This document shows positions 27,301 to 36,663 of a stretch of DNA of 64,000 nt, one piece after another (within the stretch, counting starts at the first letter, position 1; the number at the start of each line of letters is the position of its first letter). A program made the position numbers and the translations under genes. This stretch comes from Streptomyces turgidiscabies Car8. GTDB lineage: Bacteria > Actinomycetota > Actinomycetes > Streptomycetales > Streptomycetaceae. The notes beneath the pieces were generated by a model. The model worked only from the letters and a program-made list of their open reading frames with translations. It was not told the DNA's origin and ran no database searches. Where the stretch lies: positions 434,001-498,000 of the forward strand of contig NZ_AEJB01000361.1 of assembly GCF_000331005.1 (NCBI RefSeq). Direction: 5' to 3'.

Positions 27301-29855
27301 TCTTCCACAGGCCGCCCCGGACCTCGTACGGCTACGACCCGCCGCTCAGGGCGCGCGCGACAGGGTGGGAGTGCCGCCGGGAGGGATGCGGCGTATCCGG
27401 GGAGCCCGCTCCGCGCCGCTGGCCTGCGCGATGCCCGGAATGCGGAGAACCGGTCGACCCGGTCTTCGCGGAGCCGTGGTCGAAGGAGGCTCGGATTCGT
27501 CGGTGGGAACACGACGCTGTCCACGCGGAAAGAGAGTTCGACCGTCTCCTGAGCGAGGCCCTGCTCGCGGAGCGCGCGTACGAGGACGCCCTGCGAGCCG
27601 GAGACGCCGACGCGGAGGACGTCTGCGCGGACTTCGAGGCCGTCCTGAAGCGCATGGAAGCCGCTGGCCACGACACCGGCTATATGCGAGTCTCCTGCCT
27701 CTTCACGGTCATCCTGGAGTACGCGGACGCGACGCGCGCCGCGCAGGAACTACTCACCTGGCACCCGCTCATCAAGACGCACAACGTCAACGACGACAAC
27801 AGCCAACGCACTGCGGCACGCCAGTTCGTCACGGGATGTCAGATGTTCTTGAAACGCTTGGACTCGATCGGCCATGAACACGAGGACGACGTCTGGGACG
27901 CGATGCGTGACGTCGCGCATCGGGCAGCCGACGTGATGACAGTCATGCACGAACAACTGGAACGCGAAGTTGCGGAGGCAAGGCAACAAGAGCGGGTGCA
28001 AAGCGACTTCGAACGGCAACAGCAGGAAGGCGCGGCGCCCGGGACGCCGACCGGCGAGGCGCGGCGGCGGCGCGGCATCAGAGGATGGCTGTCGCCTGCG
28101 GGTCGCCGGGCGCGGGCCGATGTCGGTGCCAATGCGCCACAAACTGCCGACGCAGCGCCGCAGAACGCCGATATCGCTGTACGGATGCGCACCTGGCAGG
28201 CCGCGGCACACGACGCGATCGGCTGGCCGGCCGCCGAGCGGATGCACGTGGCGAACGGCTGGGTGGCATGGGCAGTGGCCACTGGCGAACCGCAGTACGC
28301 CGCAGAGGCGTACTGGCACCTGATGTCGATAGTCCCCCTGGAAGCCGCAGCCGGCTACACCTCCGCCGACCGGGAGCGCGTGCTGAAGGCGGCGCAGCGG
28401 CAAACCGAGGACGCCGGCTACTGGCTGGCGCGTGCCCGGCGCTACCGGGACGCCGTGGTCGCGCTGGAGACCGGGCGAGCCATTGCGCTCAGCGAAGTCA
28501 CCGGATGGGAGCGTGCCGACATCGCCACCGCGCTCGACCGATGCGACCGCGCTGACGTCGCCCTGGCATACCGTTCCGCGCTGGACGCGCTGCGCGCGGC
28601 CGAGCAAGCTTCCGCGGCCGCCCGTCCGAACAAGGGCGAAGCCAGGCTGCGCGCCGCCTGGGACACCCTCCGCGCGGCGCGTGCCGACGTCGTGGCGGCC
28701 ACCGGGATCGACCCGCTGGAACCTGACATCCGCTACGAAGCCATCACCGCAGCCGCCAAGGACGGCGTGCTCGTGTACATCGCAGCGTCGGACGCGGGCG
28801 GCTACGCCCTCATCGTCGCGTCCAAGGGTGATCCTCAGTTCATGCAACTGCCCGGGTTCGACCGGGACAGTGTCGGCACGCTGCTGCTGCCCGACGCGGG
28901 CCTTGTGGCGGCAGGAAACCGGACGATGCCCGATGCGGCGATCCTCGACAGCCTCGAATGGCTGTGGAATCAAGGGCTCCGCAACATCTTCCCGTTCTAC
29001 GTCGGTGGCCCGGTCGTGACACTCATCCCCGTGGGACTGCTGAGTCTGCTGCCGCTGCATGCCGCCGCGGCGCGCATCAAGGTCCCGTCTGGAATCGACG
29101 GCGGCGAATGGCTGCATCCCGGCCGCCTGTCGGCCATCCGCTACGCCCCCAACGCCCGTGTGCTGCGCCACTGCGACGAGACCGCGCACGCACTACGCGG
29201 TCAGCCGCCGTCCCTGCTGTCAGTGAACGTGCCCGAGACCCCCGGACAGCCGCCGCTCGACCACGTTGTACGCGAAACCGAGGCGATCACCCGTACCTGG
29301 CAGGCCGGAGGCCGTTCGGCCCGGATCCTGCCGTCCTGCACGTGGCGGCAGTTCCGGGACGCGCCGGGCGATGAGCAAGTCTGGCACCTGGCGTGCCACG
29401 GCTACGCGCTGCCCGCCTCGATCATGGACAGCGCGCTGCTCTTCGCGGACGGTCCGGCCACGCTGCAGCAATTGCAAGAGAGCCTGCACGCACAACCCCG
29501 CCGACTGGCCGTCCTGTCAGCCTGCCAATCACACGTGACCGGCAGCGACCTCCCGAACGAGGTCGTCGGGATGCCGTCGGCGCTGCTGCGTCTGGGGTTC
29601 GCCGGGGTGATCGCCACGGCCTGGAAGGTCGACGACACAGCCACCGCCTGCCTCATGGCGCGCTTCCATCAACTGTGGTGCCACGACGGGATGGAGCCCG
29701 TCGTGGCACTGAACCGCGCACAGGACTGGTTGGCCGGTGCGACGTGTGCCGACCTGGCCCCGTATCTGCCTGACGGGTGGACGGCGCCGAAGAACACCGT
29801 CCGTCCGTTCGCCGATCCGCGCTACTGGGCGGCGTTCGCCTACACGGGCGTCTGA
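27297..29855 (+). CDS. CHAT-domain protease with N-terminal zinc ribbon
   Basis: 852 residues. The N-terminus holds a CxxxxC...CxxC zinc site (Cys26, Cys31, Cys46, Cys49). Residues ~60-250 are helical (EHDAVHAEREFDRLL, MHEQLEREVAEARQQ), ~280-470 look like degenerate TPR/alpha-solenoid repeats, and the C-terminal third is a CHAT (caspase-like) domain. Key CHAT motifs are VWHLACHGYALP (catalytic His) and LAVLSACQSH (catalytic Cys), with the usual GMPSALLRLGFAGVIATAW block after them. ATG 27297 overlaps the membrane gene by ATGA. CHAT proteases such as TPR-CHAT partners of CRISPR-gRAMP are activated by partner proteins; here the two upstream genes are the natural candidates. Confidence 0.88.
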   Translation: MIFHRPPRTSYGYDPPLRARATGWECRREGCGVSGEPAPRRWPARCPECGEPVDPVFAEPWSKEARIRRWEHDAVHAEREFDRLLSEALLAERAYEDALRAGDADAEDVCADFEAVLKRMEAAGHDTGYMRVSCLFTVILEYADATRAAQELLTWHPLIKTHNVNDDNSQRTAARQFVTGCQMFLKRLDSIGHEHEDDVWDAMRDVAHRAADVMTVMHEQLEREVAEARQQERVQSDFERQQQEGAAPGTPTGEARRRRGIRGWLSPAGRRARADVGANAPQTADAAPQNADIAVRMRTWQAAAHDAIGWPAAERMHVANGWVAWAVATGEPQYAAEAYWHLMSIVPLEAAAGYTSADRERVLKAAQRQTEDAGYWLARARRYRDAVVALETGRAIALSEVTGWERADIATALDRCDRADVALAYRSALDALRAAEQASAAARPNKGEARLRAAWDTLRAARADVVAATGIDPLEPDIRYEAITAAAKDGVLVYIAASDAGGYALIVASKGDPQFMQLPGFDRDSVGTLLLPDAGLVAAGNRTMPDAAILDSLEWLWNQGLRNIFPFYVGGPVVTLIPVGLLSLLPLHAAAARIKVPSGIDGGEWLHPGRLSAIRYAPNARVLRHCDETAHALRGQPPSLLSVNVPETPGQPPLDHVVRETEAITRTWQAGGRSARILPSCTWRQFRDAPGDEQVWHLACHGYALPASIMDSALLFADGPATLQQLQESLHAQPRRLAVLSACQSHVTGSDLPNEVVGMPSALLRLGFAGVIATAWKVDDTATACLMARFHQLWCHDGMEPVVALNRAQDWLAGATCADLAPYLPDGWTAPKNTVRPFADPRYWAAFAYTGV

Positions 29856-29870
29856 CCGCGCTGGGGTGCC

Positions 29871-30275
29871 TCACCAACGCTCGTCGCCGTGTGTCTCCCG
29901 CCATCGTTGGAACTCGAACATCGCGAGGCTCTCGGGAGGGAAGCCCCGGTCGCGCTTGAACGCGATCCCACCGTCGATCAGTGCCAGAGCATCCGGCAAC
30001 CGGCAGTCCAGGCCGAGGAGTTCTGTGGTCAGCCGGGCCGCGCCGTAGGTGGCGAAACCGCCGTCGTCATCGGCGACGAAGGCCCGGAGGTCGGCCAGGA
30101 ACCCTTCCGGGTCCTGAACCGCGTCGTCGTAGAACGGCAGGAGGCACCTGGAGCTGAGTTCGGTCGGGTCCACGTCCGATCTCGCCGGATCCAGCTGGAA
30201 CCGGCCCATCATCTCCAGCCGTGCCATCATGTCTGCGGGGAAGCGACCGTGGCGCTTCCGCGAGAACCAACCCAT
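29871..30275 (-). CDS. Hypothetical 134-residue protein
   Basis: Unrecognised. MGWFSRKRHGRFPADMMARL at the start, then two conserved-looking blocks: FLADLRAFVADDDGGFATYGA and LIDGGIAFKRDRGFPPESL, ending in a WRETHGDE run. The ATG at 30275 was chosen over the longer open frame because GGAGG lies 9 bases upstream. Converges on the CHAT gene with a 15-base gap. Soluble, acidic. Confidence 0.7.
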   Translation of the reverse strand: MGWFSRKRHGRFPADMMARLEMMGRFQLDPARSDVDPTELSSRCLLPFYDDAVQDPEGFLADLRAFVADDDGGFATYGAARLTTELLGLDCRLPDALALIDGGIAFKRDRGFPPESLAMFEFQRWRETHGDERW

Positions 30276-30342
30276 CGTGTGGAACCTCCGCTGTACGCGT
30301 GATCGAAATACCGGGCAGGTCCGGCGGTCCACTGTTCAGTCG

Positions 30343-30579
30343 GCCAACTTCGTGGCGGGTCGCCCTTTCGCACGCCACACCAATTGCGCGTGACCGAGCA
30401 GGGAGTCGTACCTCGACACCCAGATCTGCACCTCGGAGCCGCCCTTCCCGGCGGCGATGTCGACCGAGATCGTGGGCGGTCCCCAGCGAGCCCGAGCCCA
30501 CCTGCCCCTGTGGCTCGACCCGGTGCAGTATTTCGCGCCCAGGCATCCCCGGGAGCATCAGCGCGGTGGTCTCAGTCAC
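30343..30579 (-). pseudogene. Frameshifted hypothetical gene relic
   Basis: MTETTALMLPGMPGREILHR in one minus frame is followed, after a shift near 30490, by TISVDIAAGKGGSEVQIWVS and HAQLVWRAKGRP in another, ending at 30343. Unrecognised. Frame change by one base disables it unless the shift is a sequencing error. Confidence 0.35.
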
Positions 30580-30592
30580 TCCCCGACCTTAC

Positions 30593-30850
30593 TCAGATTG
30601 AATCCGCGATGTCCGCTGTCTTGATCAGGCCTTCGAGGTCCAGGCCAGTGGTCGGCAGGCAGCCCTCGATCAGGTGCGGCCGGTACTGGATCTTCTTGAG
30701 CTTCCGTTTGACTGTTGACGACCCGGGTCAGGTGCACCAGATCAGCGGCGGCGAAGTCGGCCAGGGCGTACTTGAGTAAGCTCCAGATGCCTTCTTGCGG
30801 ATTGATCTCGGGCGCGTAGGGCGGCAGATGGAAGATGACCAGCCAGTCCT
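30593..30850 (-). mobile_element. IS630-family transposase 3' relic
   Basis: C-terminal DDE_3 piece: FHLPPYAPEINPQEGIWSLL holds the third acidic residue region, then after a frameshift KLKKIQYRPHLIEGCLPTTG. A second IS630 lineage, distinct from the complete copy at 35.3-36.5 kb. Its 5' part is replaced by IS copy C. Confidence 0.75.
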
Positions 30851-31200
30851 GAAAAACTCATCCGTCCTGGTGGGGGCTGGTGTACGGGTCGTGTCGAGCG
30901 CGGGCGCTTGGGCGGGTGCTATGGGCACCTGGTGGTCGCCCCGGCATGATGGCCGGTCGTGCTGCGACTGGCCTGTCTGGGTGTGACGAACGTGTCCGCC
31001 CTGCAGCTGCGCCTACCGCCGATGAGCGACCACGACAAGGACGCCGAGATCCTCGCTCTTCGCCATCAGATCGGAGTACTGGAGCGCCAACTCGACGGCC
31101 GGAGAGTGCGGTTCGCCCCAGGCGATCGCGCGTTCCTGGCAGCATTGCTGCGCCGGTTGCCGATGGAGGCGCTGCGCGGGGTACGGCTGCACGCGGACAC
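30851..31200 (+). mobile_element. IS left-end fragment, copy C
   Basis: Starts GAAAAACTCATCCGTCCTGG like copy B and encodes MLRLACLGVTNVSALQLRL, DKDAEILALRHQIGVLERQ and LAALLRRLPMEALRG, then breaks off near 31190. 31200-31560 is decayed sequence without a supported gene. Confidence 0.8.
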
Positions 31201-31565
31201 GATCGACGCGACCGTGGTCGGCTTCACCGGCACCGCCCGGCACCCGAAGGCGCTCGCCGTACAGATCCCTGACGGCCACGTGGCCCTGTCCCAGCGGCTG
31301 ACAACCGGCACTCGCATCCGTCGTCGGCCCGCGGCTGGTCCCCCAGAACGGACAGGCGTTCAAGAAGGCTGGCGACTCCTACGCGCCCGCCGGAGGCGAC
31401 GCGGTGGTGGAGGTCGTCGCGGGCACGACCCGGCACGCGGTCGTCACTGTGATGCGGTTGCGCTGACCTCCCGCACCGCGTCGGCTGGCGCCATGGGCTG
31501 GCGCAGGTCCAGGTAGACGCCTCACGGCGCCAAGCCGTCAAGGGACAGCTGAGAACCTCCTGTAG

Positions 31566-31823
31566 CTTTGCTGGCTGTTCGATTACGGGCGCGAGGGGGC
31601 CTTGGTGGACGTGGTGGAGTCGTTGGCCGAGCAGGGGGTCACGGTTCTGTTCAAGGTTGATGCCGAGCGCATGCGCGACGGGACGAAGCCGTGGACGCTC
31701 GTCGCGAGCGGGGCCCCGTTCCACGAGGACCTGCTGGTGCGCATGGACGCCATCTCTGCGGAGGCTTGTCTCGACGTCTGTCTGCCCCGGCTGCGTGAGT
31801 TCGGTCTGACCATCCCGGAGTGA
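31566..31823 (+). pseudogene. 5'-truncated hypothetical gene
   Basis: Good coding sequence (CWLFDYGREGALVDVVESL, VTVLFKVDAERMRDGTKPW, FHEDLLVRMDAISAEACL) begins right after a TAG at 31563 with no ribosome site, so the N-terminus is probably missing. A TTG at 31602 could initiate a shorter 73-residue protein. Not recognised. It ends 18 bases before the IS110 transposase stop. Confidence 0.5.
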
Positions 31824-31841
31824 GAGTTCTGGTCTTCTCGG

Positions 31842-33083
31842 CTATGCCGCGGCTGCCTCAAGTCCTTCCGACGGCGGCGGGAAGGCCAGTGTTTCGTCGT
31901 AGCGTTCACCGTGCTGCAGGCAGTAATAGATCTGGCCGACCAGGCGGTTGAACAAGTGACGCAGGGCGGCGGCATGCCAATCGCCGTGTTTGTCGCGTCG
32001 TCGCCGGTAGTGGACCTTGGCACCCGGCGAGGCGGTCAGGGCAGCGAAGGCCCACAGGTAGGCGGCGTGGTTGAGCCGGTCGTTCTTCACGCGGCGACGG
32101 GTGATGCTGGACTTCTTGCCGGAGGCTCTGGTGACGGGTGACGAGCCCGCATATGACTTCAGTCCGCGGGCGTCGGTAAAACGGGTGTGGTCGTCCCCGA
32201 TCTCGGCCAGCACGCGGGCGCCGAGCTGGATGCCGAGACCCGGGAAACTCAAGATCACTTCAGCGTCCGGGTGCTGAGGGAAAGTCTCTTCCACTCCCTT
32301 GGCCAAGTCGTCGGCCGCAGTGCAGGCGGCTTCTAGCTGGACGAGGAGGGCGAGCATCTGCTGGCCGAGTGCGTCCTCGACGAGGGTGGGCTGGTGCGCA
32401 TACTCGGCGCGGAAGACCTCGCGGAACCGCTCGGCCTCGGCCTCGATGCCCCGCTTGCGGCCAGCTCGCTTGAAGGCAGCGCTGACCTGCGTACGGCTCA
32501 GTCGCGCGGCCCTGGCCGGGGTTGGCGCGAGGCGGAGGACTTCGCGGGCTTCGGGGCGGCACAGGCCGTTGGTCCAGGTGGCGACGGCCTCCAGGGCAGC
32601 GGGGTAGTACTCGCGGAGCAGAGAGCGGAGCTGGTTGGCCTGCTGCTGCCGGTTCCAGATCGCGTCCTGTTGGGCCCGGGCCAGGACGGCGATGGCACGG
32701 GCCAGGTCGGAGTCGTCGGGCAGCGGCCGGTGCGCATGCATGTCGGTGCGCAGGACGTTCGCCAGGACCAGAGCGTCACCTGGGTCGGACTTCTTGCGCG
32801 AGACGGAGTGCCGGTCGCGGTAGCGGGCGGCGGCCAGCGGGTTGATCGCGAACACCTTCCGCTTGCCGGTCCGCAGGACCGCGACCAGCAGCCCGCGAGA
32901 TGTCTCGATCGCGACCGGGATAGGATCTTCTTTGGTGTCGCCGTGCTCGGCGAGCAGGTTCAGCAGGATCTTGTATCCGGCCGCGTCATCGGTGATGTGT
33001 CGTTTGGCCAGTAACTGGCCGCTGTCGTCGACTAAGGCGACGTCGTGGGTCTTTTCCGCCCAGTCGATTCCGCAGTAGATCAA
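31842..33083 (-). CDS. IS110-family transposase, intact
   Basis: 413 residues with the RuvC-like DEDD domain (GIDWAEKTHDVALVDD; AIETSRG; RKKSDPGDALVLANVLR) and the C-terminal serine-containing transposase domain (ILSFPGLGIQLGARVLAE, LKSYAGSSPVTRASGKKSS, NDRLNHAAYLWAF). No lesions, unlike the copy at the left window edge, which belongs to a different subgroup. IS110 recombinases have no terminal inverted repeats and are guided by an RNA from the element's own non-coding end. The 33084-33300 stretch is the matching upstream region. Confidence 0.92.
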   Translation of the reverse strand: MIYCGIDWAEKTHDVALVDDSGQLLAKRHITDDAAGYKILLNLLAEHGDTKEDPIPVAIETSRGLLVAVLRTGKRKVFAINPLAAARYRDRHSVSRKKSDPGDALVLANVLRTDMHAHRPLPDDSDLARAIAVLARAQQDAIWNRQQQANQLRSLLREYYPAALEAVATWTNGLCRPEAREVLRLAPTPARAARLSRTQVSAAFKRAGRKRGIEAEAERFREVFRAEYAHQPTLVEDALGQQMLALLVQLEAACTAADDLAKGVEETFPQHPDAEVILSFPGLGIQLGARVLAEIGDDHTRFTDARGLKSYAGSSPVTRASGKKSSITRRRVKNDRLNHAAYLWAFAALTASPGAKVHYRRRRDKHGDWHAAALRHLFNRLVGQIYYCLQHGERYDETLAFPPPSEGLEAAAA

Positions 33084-33653
33084 GGTGGTTCCCTCCCCAA
33101 GGTGCGGGTGTTTGCGCTGGTCACGAGCGCATGCGGGCCACGCGGCTCGCTAATTCAAGGTCTTGAGCACAAGGGTCGGACCGACGCCTCACTAGCCGTC
33201 TTCGTGGCACCAGCGCACCACGCGGGCCTCGGTCTATACGAGAGCTCAAAGGGCTCTGCAGCAACGAGAGGTCACCGTGTAGTGGGCTCGTCCCACCAAC
33301 ACCAACGAGGGATCAAGGCGGTCGGTATTGACGCTCACTCGGTGCTGCGCGGTGCCGATCTTCGAATACGCATCAGCGCCGGGCCGGTAAGCAGGCGTAC
33401 GCCCAGAACCGATGAGCATCAACATCTGCACCGTGGTGGCGGCCGCGAGAACGCCGGGCGCTACCGGTCTACCTAGAGGCATCACAGCCAGCAGCGCAGT
33501 AGGCATCCGCCCGACGTCCACGCGACCGCCACCACAGTCAAGCGCGAGGCCCGCCCGCGCTCTAACCAGAGCCTTCACCAGCCCAGCTCTAAGGAGGCGA
33601 AACGGACCTCACCGCTCGAACAGCGGCAACCCCACCCGGAGCCGCCACCGTGC
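33084..33653. other. Non-coding stretch upstream of the IS110 gene
   Basis: No gene supported. The first ~200 bases probably belong to the IS110 left end; in the IS110 group this region encodes the bridge RNA that pairs target and donor DNA. I cannot fold it reliably by eye. The remainder up to the IS1380 target site is anonymous. Confidence 0.35.
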
Positions 33654-33657
33654 TTAG

Positions 33658-35317
33658 CCTCGCGCTTTCACGAGGTGGTCTGTCCGAGACTTGATCACGA
33701 ACGCGAGAAGTGCTCCTGACCTGGAACGATAGGACTTGTCGAGGGTCCAGATCGTGCCGTGGAAAGAAGCACTTCTCAGGTGAAGAAGCGTATCGGGTCG
33801 TACCCGCGTGTCCGCGTCGAGGGCAGCGGTCGTGGAGTGGTCTCGCAGGCCGGGGCCGTGCTGCTGGTGGAGACGGTCCGCAAGACGGGCCTGGATACTG
33901 CGATATCTGCGGCTCTGGCGCCCTGGCGCAAGCCGCGGGCGGTGCACGATCCCGGCAAGATCCTGCTGGACGTGGCGCTCGCGGTCGCCCTCGGTGGCGA
34001 CTGCCTGGCCGACATCGGCATGCTGCGGGCCGAGCCGGCCGTGTTCGGGCCGGTGGCCTCGGACCCGACAGTCTCCCGGCTGATCGACACGCTCGCAGCG
34101 GGCGGCCAACGCGCCCTGAACGCGATCCGCAGTGCCCGCTCCCAAGTGCGCCAACATGTATGGAAGTTGGCTGACACGTCGGCGCCGGATGCGACCGGTT
34201 CTGTGACCGTGGACCTGGACGGCGTTTTGGTGATCGCGCACTCCGACAAGGAAGACGCGGCTGCGACCTGGAAGAAGACCTTCGGCCATCACCCGCTGAT
34301 GGGCTTCGTCGACCACGGCACGGGCGGGTCCGGTGAGCCGGTGGCCGCCCTGCTGCGGCCCGGCAACGCTGGCAGCAACACCGCCGCCGATCACATCACG
34401 ACCACCCAACTGGCCCTGGCCCAGCTGCCCAAGTCCTATCGGCGCGGGCGCCGGACGCTGATCCGCACGGACTCCGCGGGCGGCACCCACGAGTTCGTGG
34501 CCTGGCTCGCGAAACGCGGGCGGTGGCTGTCGTATTCGGTCGGCATGACCATCACCGACGCAATCCACCAGGCCGTACTCACAGTGCCGCTCGCGGCATG
34601 GACGCCGGCCGTAGAGCCGGACGGAGAGATCCGCGACGGGGCCTGGGTCGCCGAACTCACCGGCGGCATGCTCGACGGCTGGCCGAAGGGCATGCGGCTG
34701 ATCGTCCGGAAGGAACGACCGCACCCAGGCGCCCAGTTGAGGATCACGGATGCCGACGGCATGCGGATCACGTGCTTCGCCACCAACACCACCGGCCGGC
34801 CCATCGCCGAGCTCGAACTCCGCCACCGCCTGCGGGCACGGGCCGAGGACCGCGTCCGGGCTGCCCGCGCGACCGGCCTGCGGAACCTGCCCCTGCACGA
34901 CACCGCGCAGAACAGGGTCTGGCTGGAGATCGTCCAGATCGCACTCGACCTGCTGGCCTGGATGCCGATGCTTGCGCTGAACGACCAGGCCCGGCTCTGG
35001 GAGCCCCGCCGCCTGCGGCTCCGCTTGTTCAGCTCGGCCGGACAGCTCGTCACCACCGGCCGCCGCCGGATCCTCCGCCTCGCTCACCACTGGCCCTGGG
35101 CCCATGTCGTCACCAGCGCCCTCGGACGGCTCGACCATCTGCCCAACCCAGTCTGACCAGTAGTTTTTCCGTCCCTGCGAGCAGCACCACGTCTCCGGAG
35201 CAGTGGAACTCCACGCCCACCCGACACGTCAGTCGGGCCACCGGCCTGCCCGCCAATGGCCACAGAACGCGAAACGGCCCGCCGACTCCGTCGGCAGACC
35301 GTCACGAAAGATCGAGG
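33658..35317 (+). mobile_element. IS1380-family element with TTAG duplication
   Basis: A 1660-bp element flanked by a 4-bp direct repeat TTAG (33654-33657 and 35318-35321), the target-site size of IS1380. Ends are imperfect inverted repeats (CCTCGCGCTTTCACGAGG left; CCTCGATCTTTCGTGA right, complemented). The intact duplication points to a fairly recent insertion. Confidence 0.88.
33759..35156 (+). CDS. IS1380-family transposase
   Basis: 465 residues, uninterrupted. Typical blocks: HDPGKILLDVALAVALGGDC, VASDPTVSRLIDTLAAGG, TVDLDGVLVIAHSDKE (first catalytic Asp), FGHHPLMGFVDHG, LLRPGNAGSNTAADHI, TLIRTDSAGGTHEFVAWL (second Asp) and LNDQARLWEPRRLRLRLFS near the end. Cut-and-paste DDE transposase of the IS4-like superfamily. 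A 494-residue frame on the opposite strand is a shadow. Confidence 0.93.
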   Translation: MERSTSQVKKRIGSYPRVRVEGSGRGVVSQAGAVLLVETVRKTGLDTAISAALAPWRKPRAVHDPGKILLDVALAVALGGDCLADIGMLRAEPAVFGPVASDPTVSRLIDTLAAGGQRALNAIRSARSQVRQHVWKLADTSAPDATGSVTVDLDGVLVIAHSDKEDAAATWKKTFGHHPLMGFVDHGTGGSGEPVAALLRPGNAGSNTAADHITTTQLALAQLPKSYRRGRRTLIRTDSAGGTHEFVAWLAKRGRWLSYSVGMTITDAIHQAVLTVPLAAWTPAVEPDGEIRDGAWVAELTGGMLDGWPKGMRLIVRKERPHPGAQLRITDADGMRITCFATNTTGRPIAELELRHRLRARAEDRVRAARATGLRNLPLHDTAQNRVWLEIVQIALDLLAWMPMLALNDQARLWEPRRLRLRLFSSAGQLVTTGRRRILRLAHHWPWAHVVTSALGRLDHLPNPV

Positions 35318-35328
35318 TTAGTAAGGAA

Positions 35329-36126
35329 TTACTGACCTTTTCGAATTGGCTTCGGGGGGTCTGAAGCGAGGGTCAGTCCGGTTTCGGTGAGGCAGCCGTC
35401 GATGAGCTCGGGATGGCGCTGGATGTGGGCGAGTCCTCGGCGGAGGGTGCGGGTGAGGTGGTCGGGGTCGGTGAATGCGGTGTTGGCCATCGGCCCGCGC
35501 CGTAACCACGACCAGATGCCTTCCACGGGGTTCAAGTCCGGGCTGTAGGAGGGAAGTTGGATGATGGTGAGCCATTCGTGGTCGGCCGCGTACTTCCGCA
35601 TTCCGGCGGCACGGTGGGTGTTCAAGTTGTCCCAGACGACGACGATCGGGGCGCCGAGTTGCAGGTGCGCGCGGACCAGGAGGTCACGGTAGTCCTGCCA
35701 GGCGAAACTCTTGCGTGCGCCTTTGAGGAGCAGGTGGAAGCGGGGCCGGTAGATCATCCGGGACCTTTCCCCGGGCCGGTAGCAGCACATCGCGGCGATC
35801 GAGATCCGTCGCCGGGACCGTCCCCGCACTCTCACTACGGGAGTCTGCCCGCGTCGACCCCATGTGCGGGCTCGTGGCGGCGTCATCGCGAAGCCGGCCT
35901 CGTCCTCGAAGAAGTTCCAGGCATCGAGCGCCGCCGCGGTCCTTCCACCTGCGGCCACACGTCCTTCTTCCAGAGCTCGACCGCGTGTTCGTCGCGTTCC
36001 AGTGCGCGACGGGCGGGGCTCTGCCAGGACCAGCCGTGGCGGTGCAGGAGCCGCCACACTCCCGCGATCGAGCAACTGACCTTGAACTGGCGGCCGATCA
36101 GCGTTCTGACGCGTTCCAGGGTCCAC
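35329..36126 (-). CDS. IS630 transposase, catalytic part (second frame)
   Basis: Second reading frame of the transposase with the DDE_3 core: FFEDEAGFAMTPPRARTWG (first Asp/Glu region), VVWDNLNTHRAAGM (second Asp) and PSYSPDLNPVEGIWSWLRR (third Glu). Its TAA stop lies in the terminal repeat. It overlaps the helix-turn-helix frame at 35883-36422; the family commonly joins the two by programmed ribosomal frameshifting, so the element may be active. The exact slip site was not identified. Confidence 0.85.
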   Translation of the reverse strand: MDPGTRQNADRPPVQGQLLDRGSVAAPAPPRLVLAEPRPSRTGTRRTRGRALEEGRVAAGGRTAAALDAWNFFEDEAGFAMTPPRARTWGRRGQTPVVRVRGRSRRRISIAAMCCYRPGERSRMIYRPRFHLLLKGARKSFAWQDYRDLLVRAHLQLGAPIVVVWDNLNTHRAAGMRKYAADHEWLTIIQLPSYSPDLNPVEGIWSWLRRGPMANTAFTDPDHLTRTLRRGLAHIQRHPELIDGCLTETGLTLASDPPKPIRKGQ

Positions 36127-36486
36127 CGCTGATCTTCCCAGCCGTGCGCGGCCGGCCCTTTGGCCAGCTCCTTTTCCAGCAGGGCGAACCGTTCGTCCGA
36201 CAGCTTCGGCAGTTTCGCGGGTCCCTTCGACCTCAGACCCTCCATGCCGCCCTCACGCCAGGCCCGGCGCCATTGCTCCACCGAACGCTCGCTCACCCGC
36301 AGGTCCTTGGCGATGTCCGACGTCCTGTCACCAAGTGCGAACCTCTGCCCGGCCTCCAGCCGGATCCCTTCACGCACGGCCCGCCGCTCAGCAGTCAGGC
36401 CCCCACCATCCGCGTACCGCATAACACCGGCATACCGCAGGGATCACCCACCGTCACCACCCGAAGGCAACCCGAAAAGGTCAGTA
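35330..36486 (-). mobile_element. IS630-family element, complete, TA target
   Basis: About 1157 bp, ends TACTGACCTTTTCG(A/G)(A/G)TTG(G/C)CTTCGG in inverted orientation, flanked by TA as expected for IS630. It lies only 8 bases from the IS1380 TTAG repeat. Its right end truncates the DUF6207 gene. Confidence 0.88.
35883..36422 (-). CDS. IS630 transposase, HTH part (first frame)
   Basis: First frame, starting MRYADGGGLTAERRAVREG with a helix-turn-helix (DIAKDLRVSERSVEQWRRA) and the winged-helix HTH_33-type block (RWTLERVRTLIGRQF, GVWRLLHRHGWSWQ). It should continue in the catalytic frame by a shift around 35950-36000. A relic of the same gene lies at 24.3-24.5 kb. Confidence 0.85.
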   Translation of the reverse strand: MRYADGGGLTAERRAVREGIRLEAGQRFALGDRTSDIAKDLRVSERSVEQWRRAWREGGMEGLRSKGPAKLPKLSDERFALLEKELAKGPAAHGWEDQRWTLERVRTLIGRQFKVSCSIAGVWRLLHRHGWSWQSPARRALERDEHAVELWKKDVWPQVEGPRRRSMPGTSSRTRPASR

Positions 36487-36663
36487 GCAGCGCAGCCGTA
36501 CGCCGGGCTGGCCGACATCCCGCGTCGTCTGCTCCATGATCGACGTCGCCCAGTGTTCGGCGAGCAGTTGCTGAAAGGCGAGCGCGGTGGCGTCGTCTGC
36601 GGCCGCGACGTCGACGACAACCAGTCCAGGCTGACTTACGTGCGTCTTGTTGATCGGGTCCAT
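36487..36663 (-). pseudogene. DUF6207-type gene truncated by IS630
   Basis: MDPINKTHVSQPGLVVVDVA, then DDATALAFQQLLAEHWATS and GVRLRCY match the small Streptomyces DUF6207 proteins, which usually continue for some residues after RLRCY. Here the IS630 terminal repeat follows at once and supplies a stop. The missing tail is not found beyond the IS. Function of the family unknown. Confidence 0.65.

Noticed and set aside
33654..35138. 494-residue minus-strand frame
   Set aside because: Shadow of the IS1380 transposase on the opposite strand.
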